From: Capillidium heterosporum
Taxonomy: Eukaryota; Entomophthoromycota; Entomophthoromycetes; Entomophthorales; Capillidiaceae
Direction: 5' to 3'
Length of the DNA: 64,000 nucleotides
Assembly (NCBI GenBank): GCA_016630905.1
Contig: WBMQ01000001.1
Span: 434,001 to 498,000 of the forward strand
Under the pieces are notes generated by a model. It was not told the DNA's origin. It did not search any database and saw only the letters and a list, made by a program, of their open reading frames with translations. Positions within the stretch are counted from its first letter, which is position 1, and the number at the start of each line of letters is the position of its first letter. The position numbers and the translations under genes are program-made. This document shows positions 32,911-44,636 of this stretch, piece after piece.

Positions 32911-34380
32911 CAGCACATTTCTAAAGCCTCTTGAGACTTATTTAGGTACCTTACCTTTATACCGATGCGATTAGTGTGCAAATATAAGAGCGCTTGCAAT
33001 TGTCAACTGCCAATATGTGATCGCTATAGAAAAAGGAACACTAATTGTATATTCAACTAGAAACTGGTTAGGAAGAACTATTTGACCAAGTCAAAGCAGC
33101 TCTCTCCTCTCGAAAACAAAGAACTCATCCTCTTAGGCCACAAAAGTTGGAGATAGGGATGGTAAACTAAGTATAGCCATATATAAATGTCCGATTTGGT
33201 ACTGAATAGCTTTAATAAACCAAGTCTTATTATAAGAGTAATACTAAATTATGTAGTAAGGAGGAATGGATTGTAGAGAATACACGCTTTACTCAACTTA
33301 TCACAACTCACTCGACCAAGTTCCGGCTTGGATATCTCCATGTTTTTAGTCAGGTTCGATTTGGTCACTAAAATAATCCCAAGCTATTCAAACTGTAGTT
33401 TACTTACAGCCAACCACTATAAAAATACTTTTTTACTGTTTGTGCTCTTCGATACCTATTTCAAATACAACACAAGTATATTCTTTTTTTACATTGCCAG
33501 GTTCTTTTCTACAAGAAAATCGAGATTTCTAATATACTGTTTATCATTCAGAGACTATTATTCTATAAAGAAATGGGCTGAGATTCATATATTAAAAGAT
33601 ATCTCGAGATCCAATTATTTGATGAGTTTCGAAAGCACAAATATAATCATATTTGGATAAGATTAAAACCTTAATTATAATGGCTAGTGTGATCGAGTTG
33701 GACTGGGTAGAGTTAAACTCCTACAGTTTAATTAACTTAGCTTTGTGTAGTGCTGCAGAAATATGTTTGACTGGAAGGATCTTAAACGCATCCACCAATG
33801 ACAACACGAAGCTAAGAAAGGAGCTGTTGCTGACAATTGCGGCTTTCTTCCCTCGAACACTGGCTATTAGCTTTCTCATCTTAAAGAATCGGTACTATGC
33901 CTTGAAGAATTCAGCAAAGGAGCCTGGTTTACTTCAATTTATCTTGAAAAAGTAGCTGTCAAACTAGAGGAAAATTATGGAGCTTTTACTCAAGTTACAT
34001 TCCGTACTTTACATCGCGTTCTGTTATTGTATCTTTACATTTAGACCCTACTCTCTACTCATTTACTACGGTAGATACAATATAGCTCAAGCGTGTACTT
34101 TGAATTCTACAATCGGATATACTAGAAAAGTACTGGAGCTGGCAACCCAATTAATAGATATCGAGGATCGAATCAGCGTCTCCATTTTCCATTCTATCTT
34201 ATTTAACTCAAGCCTTCATACTCTTGCTACTCTACAAAGCTTATCATCCCAACCAAAAAATTATAAAAGACCTGGTCTCCAAGTTACCTATTTTAGCAAC
34301 ATAGTTGCCAGTTATCTGAATCTCATTCTATTAAAATTAACTTTTACACTGTCAACACCATCATCGAAATTTGCATATAA
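32911..34380 (+). pseudogene. decayed Zn2Cys6 regulator copy T5
   Basis: Recognisable along its whole length but with many stops, frameshifts and deletions. The start reads FLKPLETYLGT and the zinc cluster reads YRCD, stop, CANI, so the family's conserved Gln codon (CAG) has become TAG. Surviving blocks are ASVIELDWVELNSYSLINLA, LAISFLILKNRYYALKNS and AEICLTGRI. About 100 residues between AEICLTGR and AAFFPRT are missing. Much older than T3. Ends near TAA 34378-34380. Confidence 0.9.
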
Positions 34381-34599
34381 CGGTGTCTTTTACATTAAAA
34401 ACTGGGGACAACAGTCTTATCGATTTATATAAAGTGTATTGCTATAGTAAAGTTAGTTTGAATATAAAGTTTTATTGGATTTTGAAGATATTATATATCT
34501 CTACTGAATTATCACTAGACACTTATAGATATACTTACAAACGTTTAAACAATACAAGAAAAAGAACATTATCTTTATTTTCAGTATACATCAAACCAC

Positions 34600-34984
34600 T
34601 TAGCAACCCTCACCGATACAAGCCAAGTCTTGAGCGGTACATACCCGTTTGGGGTTGGGTTTAGGTCTAGGGGTGAAGCGTTTAGGTACTTCACACAAGT
34701 TCCCGGTGCTGGCACAGTGGCAGTAGTTTCCGTTGTTGGCAAAGACCTGGCAGTCCTTACACTGAGCTTGAGTACACTCTTTCTGAGTGAAAACATCCTT
34801 GGAGCAGTAGTTCTCCTTGTCGTCAAAGTTGGTGCAACCACCTTCCTTGACACCCTTGCAGAAATCTTGACACCACTTGTACTCGGCTGAGCTAGGTCTA
34901 CAGTCGTCATAGTATAGGGGATTGGCCTGCTGAACTTACGGAGGTGATGGTGGCGATGGCTAGTAAAAGGAGCTGGAACTGCAT
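34600..34984 (-). CDS. small secreted cysteine-rich protein (frame break after signal peptide)
   Basis: ATG at 34984 gives signal-like MQFQLLLLAIATITS. After a 13-nt discontinuity the mature frame reads ANPLYYDDCRPSSAEYKWCQ, with later segments GGCTNFDDKENYCSKD, QCKDCQVFANNGNYCHCAS and VCTAQDLACIGEGC, TAA. It has about 14 Cys in roughly 105 residues, typical of fungal effector-like secreted proteins. The break reads GTAAGTTCAGCAG, which has perfect intron ends but is too short for a normal intron. A frameshift, a collapsed intron or an unusual acceptor further on are alternatives. No family recognised. Confidence 0.6.
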
Positions 34985-36590
34985 CTTGAGATTTCCAATT
35001 TTCGATGTTGAGATCAAGGTGTGGGTTGAACCTATTTATATGTGTTAGATTTACAAAGGTATGGCGGGTACCTTTCGAGTAGTTAAGAGTTTCTTGGGAT
35101 TTCTGGAATAAATTGGGTTAGAGGTATCCAATATTTACTAATTTTGGAAAGTTAGCGATGGAACATTTGATTAGATCGGCTTTCTTGATTGCTTAAAGGG
35201 CTTGTATATAATTAAGAACTTATTAATAACTCACGTCTAGATATAAGTTTTTGAGTAGAGTATAATATTTCTCTTTTAAGCACTTTTTATAAGCAATTTA
35301 ATAGCTAACGGGGCTATTTTGCTACCAAAGAATCTTCGTCAACTTTATATCACAATTATTACTGCTGTAGAAATTTTAGTAAAGGCTCTTAGAGAATCGA
35401 TGTGATGTCTTAATTAGTATATAGGTAGAAGGGATCCGACCACCATTCAAAGCTTATGCTTGAGCTTTACTGATGTATTTCAAAATCAATCTTAGATCCT
35501 TTGATAGGCTTTATCCAAAAGTTTGATACCCATTCTTCATTAGATTTTTACTAAAAGTTTATAATGGTTGAGCGTATTGCTCTTTGAATCAAGTATATCT
35601 TTTGTTCTTATACGTAGATCCGAAGCTTAGATACATTTAATAGTATCCAAAGTTTGCAAATATTATCTCGATTTCTGAAGGATGCAAATTTACGCTAGAT
35701 TAAAGTTTCACACATACAACCATCAGTTTTGAAACTCACCACTTTAAAAGCATATGCTGAGATATTTAACACCATGTGTCCTTCCAGATCTAAAGTTTCC
35801 ATCCGCCAAGAATTGTATTAGGTATAGTGCGTGGTAAATGACGAATCTCTACCCTTTCATTTCAGAGTAGCCTAAACATATTTTAATTCTTTAGAGGTAC
35901 TATGTGTACTATAATTTCGAAAATCATAACTAAAATACTATACATTTTGAGAAGGAAGTCTTCTAAAATTGGAAATAACTGTAGAAATACCATTTACCGT
36001 CCTTTAAATTGGTTGTGGATATCATGCCTATATATGCATTTGAGAGAAATGGGCACAATAAGATGCGCCTAGCACCTCAAAATCATAGAATATTGCATAA
36101 TATTTTAACTTGGAAGGCATATATCGCTTTTCTTAATTAGATCTAGGCACGGATGCCTACTCTTTTCGGTACAGTAAATTGTTCAGGGGTGCCGAAAACT
36201 TTGGAACCAATAAACGTTTGCACGTCCTTCGAGCTACAGCCTCAACTGGACGATATCTCAACAAAAGGGTTTGTTCAATTTACCTATTAGTATTGAATGA
36301 TGGTAGAGCTGGGCTAACTTGCAACATACATTTGATAACTGGCTTCAGCTTATTGCTTTGTTGAAACCACGTCGAGTAGCTGACTCCTAGCTTCGCTTCA
36401 AGCCAATCCATGTCGAGACTACCTTACAAACTATTGCATTTAATAACGGTAATGTAAATATAGTGATTCTAATAGGAACATACTGATAAATTGCAGTAAA
36501 GATTCATAAGATAGCATTTCTAATTAGACTACATATAAAAATGCTTACTAATAATACTTTAATAAGATTTTAACGACGAGGTACTTTCCA
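34985..36590. other. gene-poor spacer
   Basis: 1.6 kb AT-rich. A 61-codon open frame at 36179 lacks similarity or coding character. Nothing else recognised. Confidence 0.5.
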
Positions 36591-37470
36591 TTAGACGAAT
36601 AATGTTTTGATAAACTCCTTTACCTTCAAAACCTTGAACTCAGGGCTGATCGGTTCAAGATCAAAGAAGTCCTTCTCAATAAATACCTGATCCATATTGA
36701 TAACTAACTTATTATAACGTAACCACATTCAAGTGCTTTTTCAGAAATAGATGGATCCATTGACATCAACGTCTCTGCTTCCATAACTCGATTTCCTTGA
36801 TATCGTTTCCCTTTAGAATTTTCTGCCAACTTGACGATGATGTTAACGGAGGTAGTCTTCCCAATATGTTCATCACAAGTTTTTGAAGCATATTGGTGAA
36901 GTAGCTAGCGATATCTTTGATACAAGTCAATGAGATGTTGGCGTTGCCACTGCCAAAGGTTTCAATGTGGTCTCAAATCAAATCCAAATAGAGACCTGGA
37001 CTGAAAAAAAGGTGGTAGCTATCCCATAGTTGTAATAAGTGTAATCCAATTCAGAAACTTTGATGGCTTTGCGTACTTTACTTTTACTAACAAAGATCTC
37101 AATTGTTTGCTAATCGAGTAGTATCGAATTCAGAGAGGATAATCTTGATAATACCGGTATGTTTGCAAGCTTGAATAAAAGCCAACTAGGCTTCAATTAT
37201 ACCACTATATCTGAAGGTATTTAGAATAGTATCGACTCCATTTAGAGCTTGAGTTGGGTTGGGTACTGATATGTAATCAATAGGGACCATGATCATTCCT
37301 TTATTTACGAATTCTTAATGCAGAGCGTTGGCAGTTGAGTTTGATCGACACAGTACCTTTACATTGTAAGTACTTTGAACTAGAAGGCTGCATATCAGAC
37401 ACTTCCTCAAGTCGCCATTATTTCTGGTTACAGTAGCGGTAGTGATCGCAGAGTTTTCATATGGAATCAT
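36591..37470 (-). pseudogene. decayed NmrA-like / isoflavone-reductase-type NAD(P)-binding protein
   Basis: Minus strand from ATG 37470. The frame reads NSAITTATVTRNNGDLRKCL, then SLLVQSTYNVKVLCRSNSTA, a TAA stop, EFVNKGMIMVPIDYISVPNP, TQALNGVDTILNTFRYSG, a TAG stop, LAFIQACKHTGIIKIILSEF. This is the NmrA order: a Rossmann start, a GVD.VI block, then the ...SEFG motif. The normal glycine-rich loop is degraded. After several stops and frameshifts the end survives as MDQVFIEKDFFDLEPISPEF. These proteins are atypical NADPH-sensing dehydrogenase-fold proteins. Clearly non-functional. Confidence 0.82.
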
Positions 37471-38330
37471 GTTGAAATATTTAAATATGCGCTTCGTTTT
37501 GTTGTGTTGAAGGGTTGGTTTCCTTGATAGTTTTTATAATAGTGCTCTAAAATCGATATCCTTAATCTACTTATATAGTCCAATGGCTTGATATTATAAA
37601 TAGGTAGTTTTGATACCTTACTGATCAGCCCCCTCAAGGTAGTTTTCACTTTGAATTTGCGTTGAGGCAGAACTAGCGTTTCTAAAGCAACTTTTGCTTA
37701 TGGGAACTTAATTTTCGAAGATTAGATATTCTATCAGAGTTTAGTTTATATTGGGAGTCAGATTATTGTGCTTTAAGTATGTTACAGCTGAACCCTATGT
37801 TTCTTTAATAGCTTGATGATATCGCACTTTCAATCGACTATCAAATCTGTAAAAACTGGTTTAGGAATGACAATGGAGATTTTGAATTGCCAAGGAATAC
37901 TATCACATAAACTACTGGCTTGGAAAGTTGACCTACCATGGTTGTGCAGTAGGTATAATCCATCGATTCCCCATTTGAATGCTGAGTTTCAGTAAAAGTA
38001 CAATTTTTGTAATTTTTATTTTATATTTCCCATACACTTTAAAATATCGACTAAAAGCCATATACAAATATATAGTTTAATAGTATTCAGAATTTGGAAG
38101 AGTTACTTTCAAGAACGAACCAAATCTATAAGTTAGTATCATCCATATCCATCTGTGTAAACTTGGCATATATAAGTTAAAATTGATTCGTAGCCTATCA
38201 TTTTGAATAGCTTTAAGTAGTTGGTTCAATTTGTATTGACGATTTCAAGTGATATTTCAGCCTGCTATAGAAGAAATTCCCATCTGAAAACAAGGTAATT
38301 AGATGGTCAACTATAAATTGCGGTCTCTAA
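37471..38330. other. non-coding or relic sequence
   Basis: About 860 bp. A plus-strand open frame at 37813-37995 could belong to the transposon relic downstream but shows no motif. Otherwise AT-rich. Confidence 0.35.
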
Positions 38331-38331
38331 T

Positions 38332-38547
38332 TTGCAAAACTCTGCTCAGGAAGCTACTCCAGGGAGCCTTTTGGTCAGGAGACCGCATCACCAATCCAAA
38401 AACAAGTTCAAAAAGTATATTTGGTGTTCAGCCCCAATAGACTCACTAATTCACAGATACTTTGAATGCACAATCCCCAACAAGCTATGGGGGTGGGCAA
38501 TCCTCTTCTCTACACAGTCCCAGATCACTGGTTTCGCTAGCTTTTAG
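38332..38547 (+). mobile_element. possible fragment of a non-LTR retrotransposon (zinc-binding end of reverse transcriptase)
   Basis: A 71-codon open frame carries WCSAPIDSLIHRYFECTIPN followed by KLWGWAILF. This resembles the C...H...C....W pattern of the small zinc-binding domain downstream of LINE reverse transcriptases (usual form C..C....ET..HLFF.CP....W). It is isolated, with stops on both sides, so at most a relic. Confidence 0.35.
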
Positions 38548-39356
38548 TGATTTTTAATGAGATATTGTGGATACACTGGGTACCAAAATCTCTTAATGCA
38601 GCAATTTTTACAGATACACTTATGTCCATCCACAAACTATAGATCTTAAACCTTCATAATAAGTTTCGGGATAATTCCGTTGCTTCTTTTAGCTGAGATC
38701 ACTTTCAATATTTCTTGTCCCTTTTCCATCACTTGGACTTTAGTACCCGGCATATGAAAGATAGACTTGCAGAAGAAATCGCTTTTTAGCTAGACCTTGA
38801 TCTGTTGCTATCTGATAGCCTTTTCTTGTTTCTTAGGAGCGAAACTATTGCTTGGGAAGGCCTGTTTTCTACTTTTTCATTACAATCTTTAAGCGCCTTA
38901 ATAAGTATTTAGAACACATTTATTCTTTACCTTATATCTTATTCTAAATAAATATTTTGGCTTTAAAAAACGGGGTAATTGTGAAAACTTGGCTACCATG
39001 AGTATCAAATAGACGCACCATTCTACATATATTCTAAGCATTAGCTATACTAGCCTTATATTTTATATAGTTGCACCGAAACTTAAACCTTTATATTTAA
39101 ACTGGGGCTTTCCACAATACTGTTTTCAGCGTTGGTCGGGTTTTTCATAGTAAAATACATTTTACTAGCAAATTCAACATTTATCATTATCTTAAGATGC
39201 AAAAAGCTTTGAGCTAAATTCTACTAGATATGTTTTAAATAGCAATAGAAGATATAAACCTTTGATAAATGATAAAACCCAAGCATTTACTAAAAATTCT
39301 TTACTAATCAACAACCCCACCTCCTTAACTAAAACTTTATAAAGCTTCTATATAAT
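38548..39356. other. non-coding, with a possible degraded open segment
   Basis: On the minus strand near 38870-38640, segments such as SQAIVSLLRNKKRLSDSNRS and FHMPGTKVQVMEKGQEILKV are open but in different frames. No family recognised; the sequence may be a relic. Confidence 0.3.
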
Positions 39357-41290
39357 TTATTCGATGACCTTAAAGTAGATGGCTGAAGTCTCATAACCAG
39401 CCACCAACCTCGGTTCGACAACTACACTTCTATTCTTACCATTGACTTTGACGGTCTGTTTTGATTTGGCTGGAAGTTGGAGCCGATCGTTAGCTACATT
39501 ATCGGTACCATTGCCTAATTGGAAGTAAGGTAGTGGCGAGGTGGGTACCGCCAAGTTGTTGCGTTTCCCAGTACCACATTGAAACTGGTTGTTCTGGCCC
39601 CTACGTGGCAAAAAATTAAAGTTTAAACTGAGATCAAAAGTTAAAAATGGCTCTTACCATACGAGTACATCGCGTCCAAACTGCTGGGCATTGCCACCGC
39701 TTAAAGTAACAAAGGTATGAGTACCACCAACTTCGATGTCGTAGAATCCTATCCCTACCGTCTTATTCAACTTTTCGTCGACTTATAAATTGAAGGTGAG
39801 TCAATTATACCTAATACTAAACTTACATTCCATCAAGCTGCTGATTGTGTTGATTTGGACGGGGCTGCCTTGCATGTGAGTATACTACATTCGAAAATCA
39901 ACTAAAAGTATTTAATTAAGAAATTTACTGTCTTATTGCCAAGCTGCCCCCAGATCCCCTGGCCGCTGATTGTAAATTTGTTTGCATTGTCGGTTTGGAT
40001 GATGAAGATAGAGTTGTCGCCACCGGCCGCGATGTCGACTACTTTACTCTTAAATTTGTCGCTGGAGACGAGCAGCTTTTCGGTTAAATCAATGGGCAGT
40101 GGTTGGTCCTTCTGACTGACTTTGAAATCCCCGGTACACAGTTGCTGTTAATATCAGTTAAATGTGTAAAGTGTAAAGTTTACTCCAAAGAAGTTGGATC
40201 CGAAACCTAAAACCTTGCCGGAACTAGATCTAGAAGATAGCTAAGCAAATCCATTTCAAAGCTGGTTACCTACCTGATCAGAAGTGTGGTTGTTACCGCT
40301 GACTATCTGGTCCAAAGTATCGTTGAGTTGTAGTTTAACTTCGACAAAGCCGAGGCAGTAATCCATACGCTTGTCGTCGTCAGCAAGCTTAAGCTGGGGG
40401 TTCAGGACTCCTAATTGACCCGCTTCAAGTGCTTGGGAATCACAAGGTAAAGTTAAAACTCGGTTACGGCTTGTCAACAATGCAGCGTGGTGTAGCCCCG
40501 TTGTAAACTGCTTGATGCTTTTGAAATCTTATTAGCCTCTACATTGTCTTTTAAATAAAAGGTACCTCTCCCTCCAACCCAAATTGGGGATGTCCAACAA
40601 AGCAGCTTGGACTTTACCACTTTTGTCCACTTTTTGATATTTTTTACTAGCTGGTAAGATGTAAAGGTAGCCATCGTTGGCTTTCAAGATAACTTTGTTT
40701 TCCCTGGCACAATTTAGTTTATAAATTTGGTTCAAAAATTTACGTGACTTGGACTTCCCGTATGTTCTTACCGACTAACGTCTTCTCAGGGGCCAAGTTA
40801 TCATCGATCTTGTTGCCAAAGTAACGGTATCCCCACTGATATACATCCCCATTTATATCGACAGCCACTTGAAATACACTTAAAAATTACTATTAAAGTT
40901 TAGGTGTACCTGCATGTTTCGGCCCCAAAACTAAACTACGTAAAGGTAGGTTGTCAAAGATGGCAAGTTGTTTAGGGAGTTTTAAAGTGGATGTTGCAAT
41001 GTTGGTTGGGTCAGCTATCCCTAAACTTTAAAAAAATTAAAAGCATACTAGTACTTGACTTACTTGTTACTACCCCAAAGGTAGACACCCAAATCTTCAA
41101 CTTTGATGGGGTTGAATGGCTCGACCTTTAATTGTTGCAAAGGTTCCGTTTTACTCTCCAATTGAATTGGATTTCTATTATTGGAAAGGTGGTAGTACGA
41201 AAGTAGAGCTCCTGCTCCCAGTAAAGTTGCCGGGACCACACTTCTGCTGACTTTCGAAACAAGTAGTTGTTGAAGACGTCGCCTAAACAT
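39357..41290 (-). CDS. FMP25: mitochondrial RCC1-like protein, Fmp25/RCC1L family, multi-exon
   Basis: Yeast Fmp25 is a mitochondrial inner-membrane RCC1 protein needed for assembly of the bc1 complex; animal RCC1L acts in mitochondrial ribosome biogenesis. Start MFRRRLQQLLVSKVSRSVVP at 41290 is a basic mitochondrial presequence, followed by a membrane segment (ATLLGAGALLSYYHL). RCC1 blades follow: VEDLGVYLWGSNK, DVYQWGYRYFGNKI, KQFTTGLHHAALLTSRNRVL, GKVLGFGSNFFGQL, ISGQGIWGQLGNKT, GGTHTFVTLSG, GRDVLVW. The last exon RGQNNQFQCGTGKRNNLAVP matches the end of Fmp25. At least eight exons. An in-frame upstream ATG (41428) would spoil the presequence and was not used. TAA stop. Confidence 0.88.
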
Positions 41291-41742
41291 TTTTTTGTTG
41301 TTTGAGATTGCTTGAAGTTTTACTTTTGGTTTGTGTATCAATTTTTTGAGGTAGTGAAATCTTATAGTGACGCCATCCGAGATTAAGCTTTGGAGATCTA
41401 ATCTCTGGAAATCTGACTTTAGTTCCAAAGGTTGGCTTTTTATACTTCAGTTGATATAGATACTATCATAGTCAAGAATGTTGAATACAATTCCATCCAG
41501 CTTTTGTAACATTAAATTGGCATTTATATGGCTGAAATTTATGTTGCAGATGACAGTGCTTATAAAGATACTTTATTAGATTTAATAAACCTGGAATATA
41601 TTAAAAACTCAGCAATTTCAATACAGCTTATAACTTCAACTTTACTGTAAATTAAAGCTCAGTATAAATAAACTAAAGTACTAAAACAATGCCAAAATGA
41701 TGCTAATATCCAAATAAATTTACATATCCATTTCATAACCAC
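41291..41742. other. intergenic
   Basis: 450 bp between the RCC1L start and the dioxygenase 3' end; AT-rich, nothing recognised. Confidence 0.5.
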
Positions 41743-43034
41743 TTAAGCAGCATCTTCAAGCTTCGCATCCTTATGAGTAGCCAAGAATCTTCGCATTACG
41801 TAGATACGATTGGTCTCTCCAAAGTAAAATTCTGACTGCCCAACCAAACTCTTCAACTTTTCTTTGTCATCCACTATGACTGCCTTCGCCTTGGTAGGTG
41901 CAGGTATTGGGGAATCCATTGGAATATTTGATAGTCGTACTCGGTATTTCCAAAGTAGGCTATAGAGTATCTAAACCAATTTGTTACTTTCATTGAATAA
42001 GTATAAATGCTTACCTCGAAAAGTCCATAAGTTCATTTTCCGGTAGGATGACCTTATGCTTAGCCGATTTTAACCTACCTTCCGTCCAGATAGAAAGCAA
42101 ATCAGCCACATTAATAACTATGGTATTAGGTCGAGGTGGTACATCGATGTACCTACCTTCGGTTTCGATTTGTAATCCTGTGGTAATAATTCCTTCGACT
42201 GGGCTTTTGGATTGGAATAGTAGTGTTATGGAACCATAGTCGGAATGACTGATGCCGTAGTTAGTAGAGTATGTTAATGTGTAAACTACCTTCCAACTCT
42301 TGTGAACTTAGTTCGATCTAAGCCTTGAGGTAGGGATGGGTAATGAATCAGCCTACAACAAGTAGATGAAGCTTGTTTGTATTGATGGCTTTGATCAAAG
42401 TAATGTCTATCTAACTTTAAACTCAAGGCCAAGCCTTGGAGGACTACTAGCTGCGTAGCATGGCATAGCTAATAAATTGGATCAATAAATAGATAAGCGG
42501 TAAGTTTACCTTTAAAAATTGATTGATAAAGTCAGTGTTGTCTTTCAATACTGGCGGTAGTATCGAGCTTTGCGTTTCGTCGATAAATTCGGGAACATTG
42601 AAACCCTCTTTGTAATCCATACCTTCTACCGGCTTCAACCTAGTTCAAATATTCGTTAAACTCAACTAGAACTAATTGTATATTACGTCTCGGTACCCAA
42701 ACCTACATAGCCCAAGTAGTTTTTAAAGGGGTACTTTTGCTTGACTTTGGTCGGTAGTTTATAAAAATCCTTAGTCTAAAAGACTGTTACTAGGGCTAAT
42801 ATTAAATTGTATTACGATAGTAAGCATCCTTTCCACATCTTCACTTTTGAAGGGTATATCAGTCAAGTAGAAAAATCCTACATATGCAGTTAAATAAAGT
42901 GTCGAAAAACCAATACCTAGTTTTGAGCAGGCATCGAAGAGGGACTGGATAACTGGACTGTTGGAATCTTGAGCTTCAAATAGCTCTTTGTAGGAGATCG
43001 TAAGTAAGTTGTCTTCAGTTGGGATGGGTGACAT
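41743..43034 (-). CDS. 2-oxoglutarate/Fe(II)-dependent dioxygenase, isopenicillin-N-synthase-like, multi-exon
   Basis: Start MSPIPTEDNLLTISYKELFE at 43034. The N-terminal DIOX_N-type block is SPVIQSLFDACSKLGIGFST, followed by DYKEGFNVPEF. The catalytic jelly roll reads YGISHSDYGSITLLFQSK, giving the HxD motif, then IDVPPRPNTIVINVADLLSI, GRLKSAKHKVILP with the distal His, and FSRYSIAYFG with the 2OG-binding Arg and Ser (RxS). All metal and cosubstrate residues are present, so it should be active. The substrate cannot be predicted; fungal relatives include secondary-metabolism and purine or gibberellin-type oxygenases. C-terminal end LEDAA, TAA. Exon edges approximate. Confidence 0.88.
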
Positions 43035-44636
43035 CTTTCAGAAAGTTTGAGTTAAACAACTTTAAAGTTAGAAGTGTACGTAGCCTTTTATATTTGAGTA
43101 TATGTACACCTCCTTAAACTTAGATTATGGGATGTTTTGAAATTTAGCTGATAGCGCTTAATACAGGTATTTTCAAGCTTATGTCAGTCGAAAAGCTTAC
43201 AAAATAATAACTTCACGTTTTAATGATATTTTTAGGGATATCAGCATATAAAAATAGCTGTAATAGACTCAGTGGCAAATAATTGCCATTCAATTGGTAT
43301 ACTTGTATTATAAAGTACTTGCTAAGAATGTCGATGGGATCCTAAAGGATTTGTACCCACTCATACCAATAATGGTTGCCACCTTACCGGTATCCCAGAC
43401 AGTATCGGAGTTATCTAGCTGGTAGGCTTTTAATCGTTGACAGGGATGGTTAGTTTTTAATTGAGTAGTTTATTTTAATATGGTTTGTTTATCAAATAGA
43501 TCTTTACAACAAGGACCATGCAATATTACTATAATGATGGCAGCAACGAATCTCAATCCACATTCCACCTCGAACTACAACCTCCCTCACCTTAGATATT
43601 GCTTGATTATAGCTTTCAACCTTATCCTGCTTTAACCAACTATTAAATAGTACCTCCTGGTGATCATGATGACCCAATATTTATCTACACAAATCGACCA
43701 AACATCCTATCCTTGTTTCATCCCATCTATTGATCAGCTTCGTCAAAGCTATGGTCACATCTCTATCATTGACCAGTTGGTTTCTACAACACCCACATCA
43801 ATTAAGTACCTTTATAATATTCTTTGATCTCTACAATGAGTACAATTTCTAATGTCTTTAATGCTGAGAGTATATTGAATCATACACAAACCACCAACTA
43901 CCTCTTTAAGTTACAATTTGGGATGTGATTTAAAAGGTCATACCTCGACATGAATACAGGCGACAGGTAATCCTGTAGTCGACTTTCGAGCATGTATCAT
44001 AGACTCATAAAATTCTAATTTTACAAACCCTGCCCTAATTCGTAAAAGGATCCGATCACGTCTAAACATTTGAACAGCTCAATAACAAAGTGCTATACTG
44101 TACTTCTCCCATCTACTAATTTCAAAGTGAAGGTTTAATCTAGACTATTGTTTATATTCTCTAAGCTGGATTTACTATCCACCAGTTTCAACATTAGGAC
44201 AACCAAAATCAGCGTATAAAATTGAGATGTTTATTGAGTTGGACCTAAAGTAAGAATGTAACTATACTCAACTTACATTCCTTCAACAACCAAAGTGTCT
44301 AAATACGATGCGGTGAATTGCAATTGGGTATATAGGACACTAGTCTTCAAGTTGATAGTCAAAAACCTCATATCTGCTATAAGAACCTATTGAGTTACCT
44401 TCAAACAGCTTGAGTTTCTGATGCTTTAATGATGATGCTTTATTAATAAACCTACTATAAAATTACTGTTTTACATACATATGTGCACCCACCAACTCAA
44501 TTATCTAGCCTAAAATGCAACGCCTTAAAATATCTTTAGCAAACTACAAAAGATAATGATACATCTTCCTTACCTACAACAGCACTTAAAACCACAAACT
44601 CAAAACAAAATCCGGTCTCATTTATTAAATATATTT
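43035..44636 (-). other. unresolved minus-strand segments, pseudogene or intron-rich gene
   Basis: 1.6 kb without a continuous frame, but with scattered protein-like segments on the minus strand. These are VKLEFYESMIHARKSTTGLP, FNILSALKTLEIVLIVEIKE, VNDRDVTIALTKLINRWDET, WLKQDKVESYNQAISKVREV and NSDTVWDTGKVATIIGMSGY. Some end at plausible GT donors, others at stops. No family recognised; a decayed gene is the simplest reading. Confidence 0.35.

Noticed and set aside
36179-36364. 61-codon open frame
   Set aside because: No homology, no splice context, composition like the surrounding intergenic DNA.
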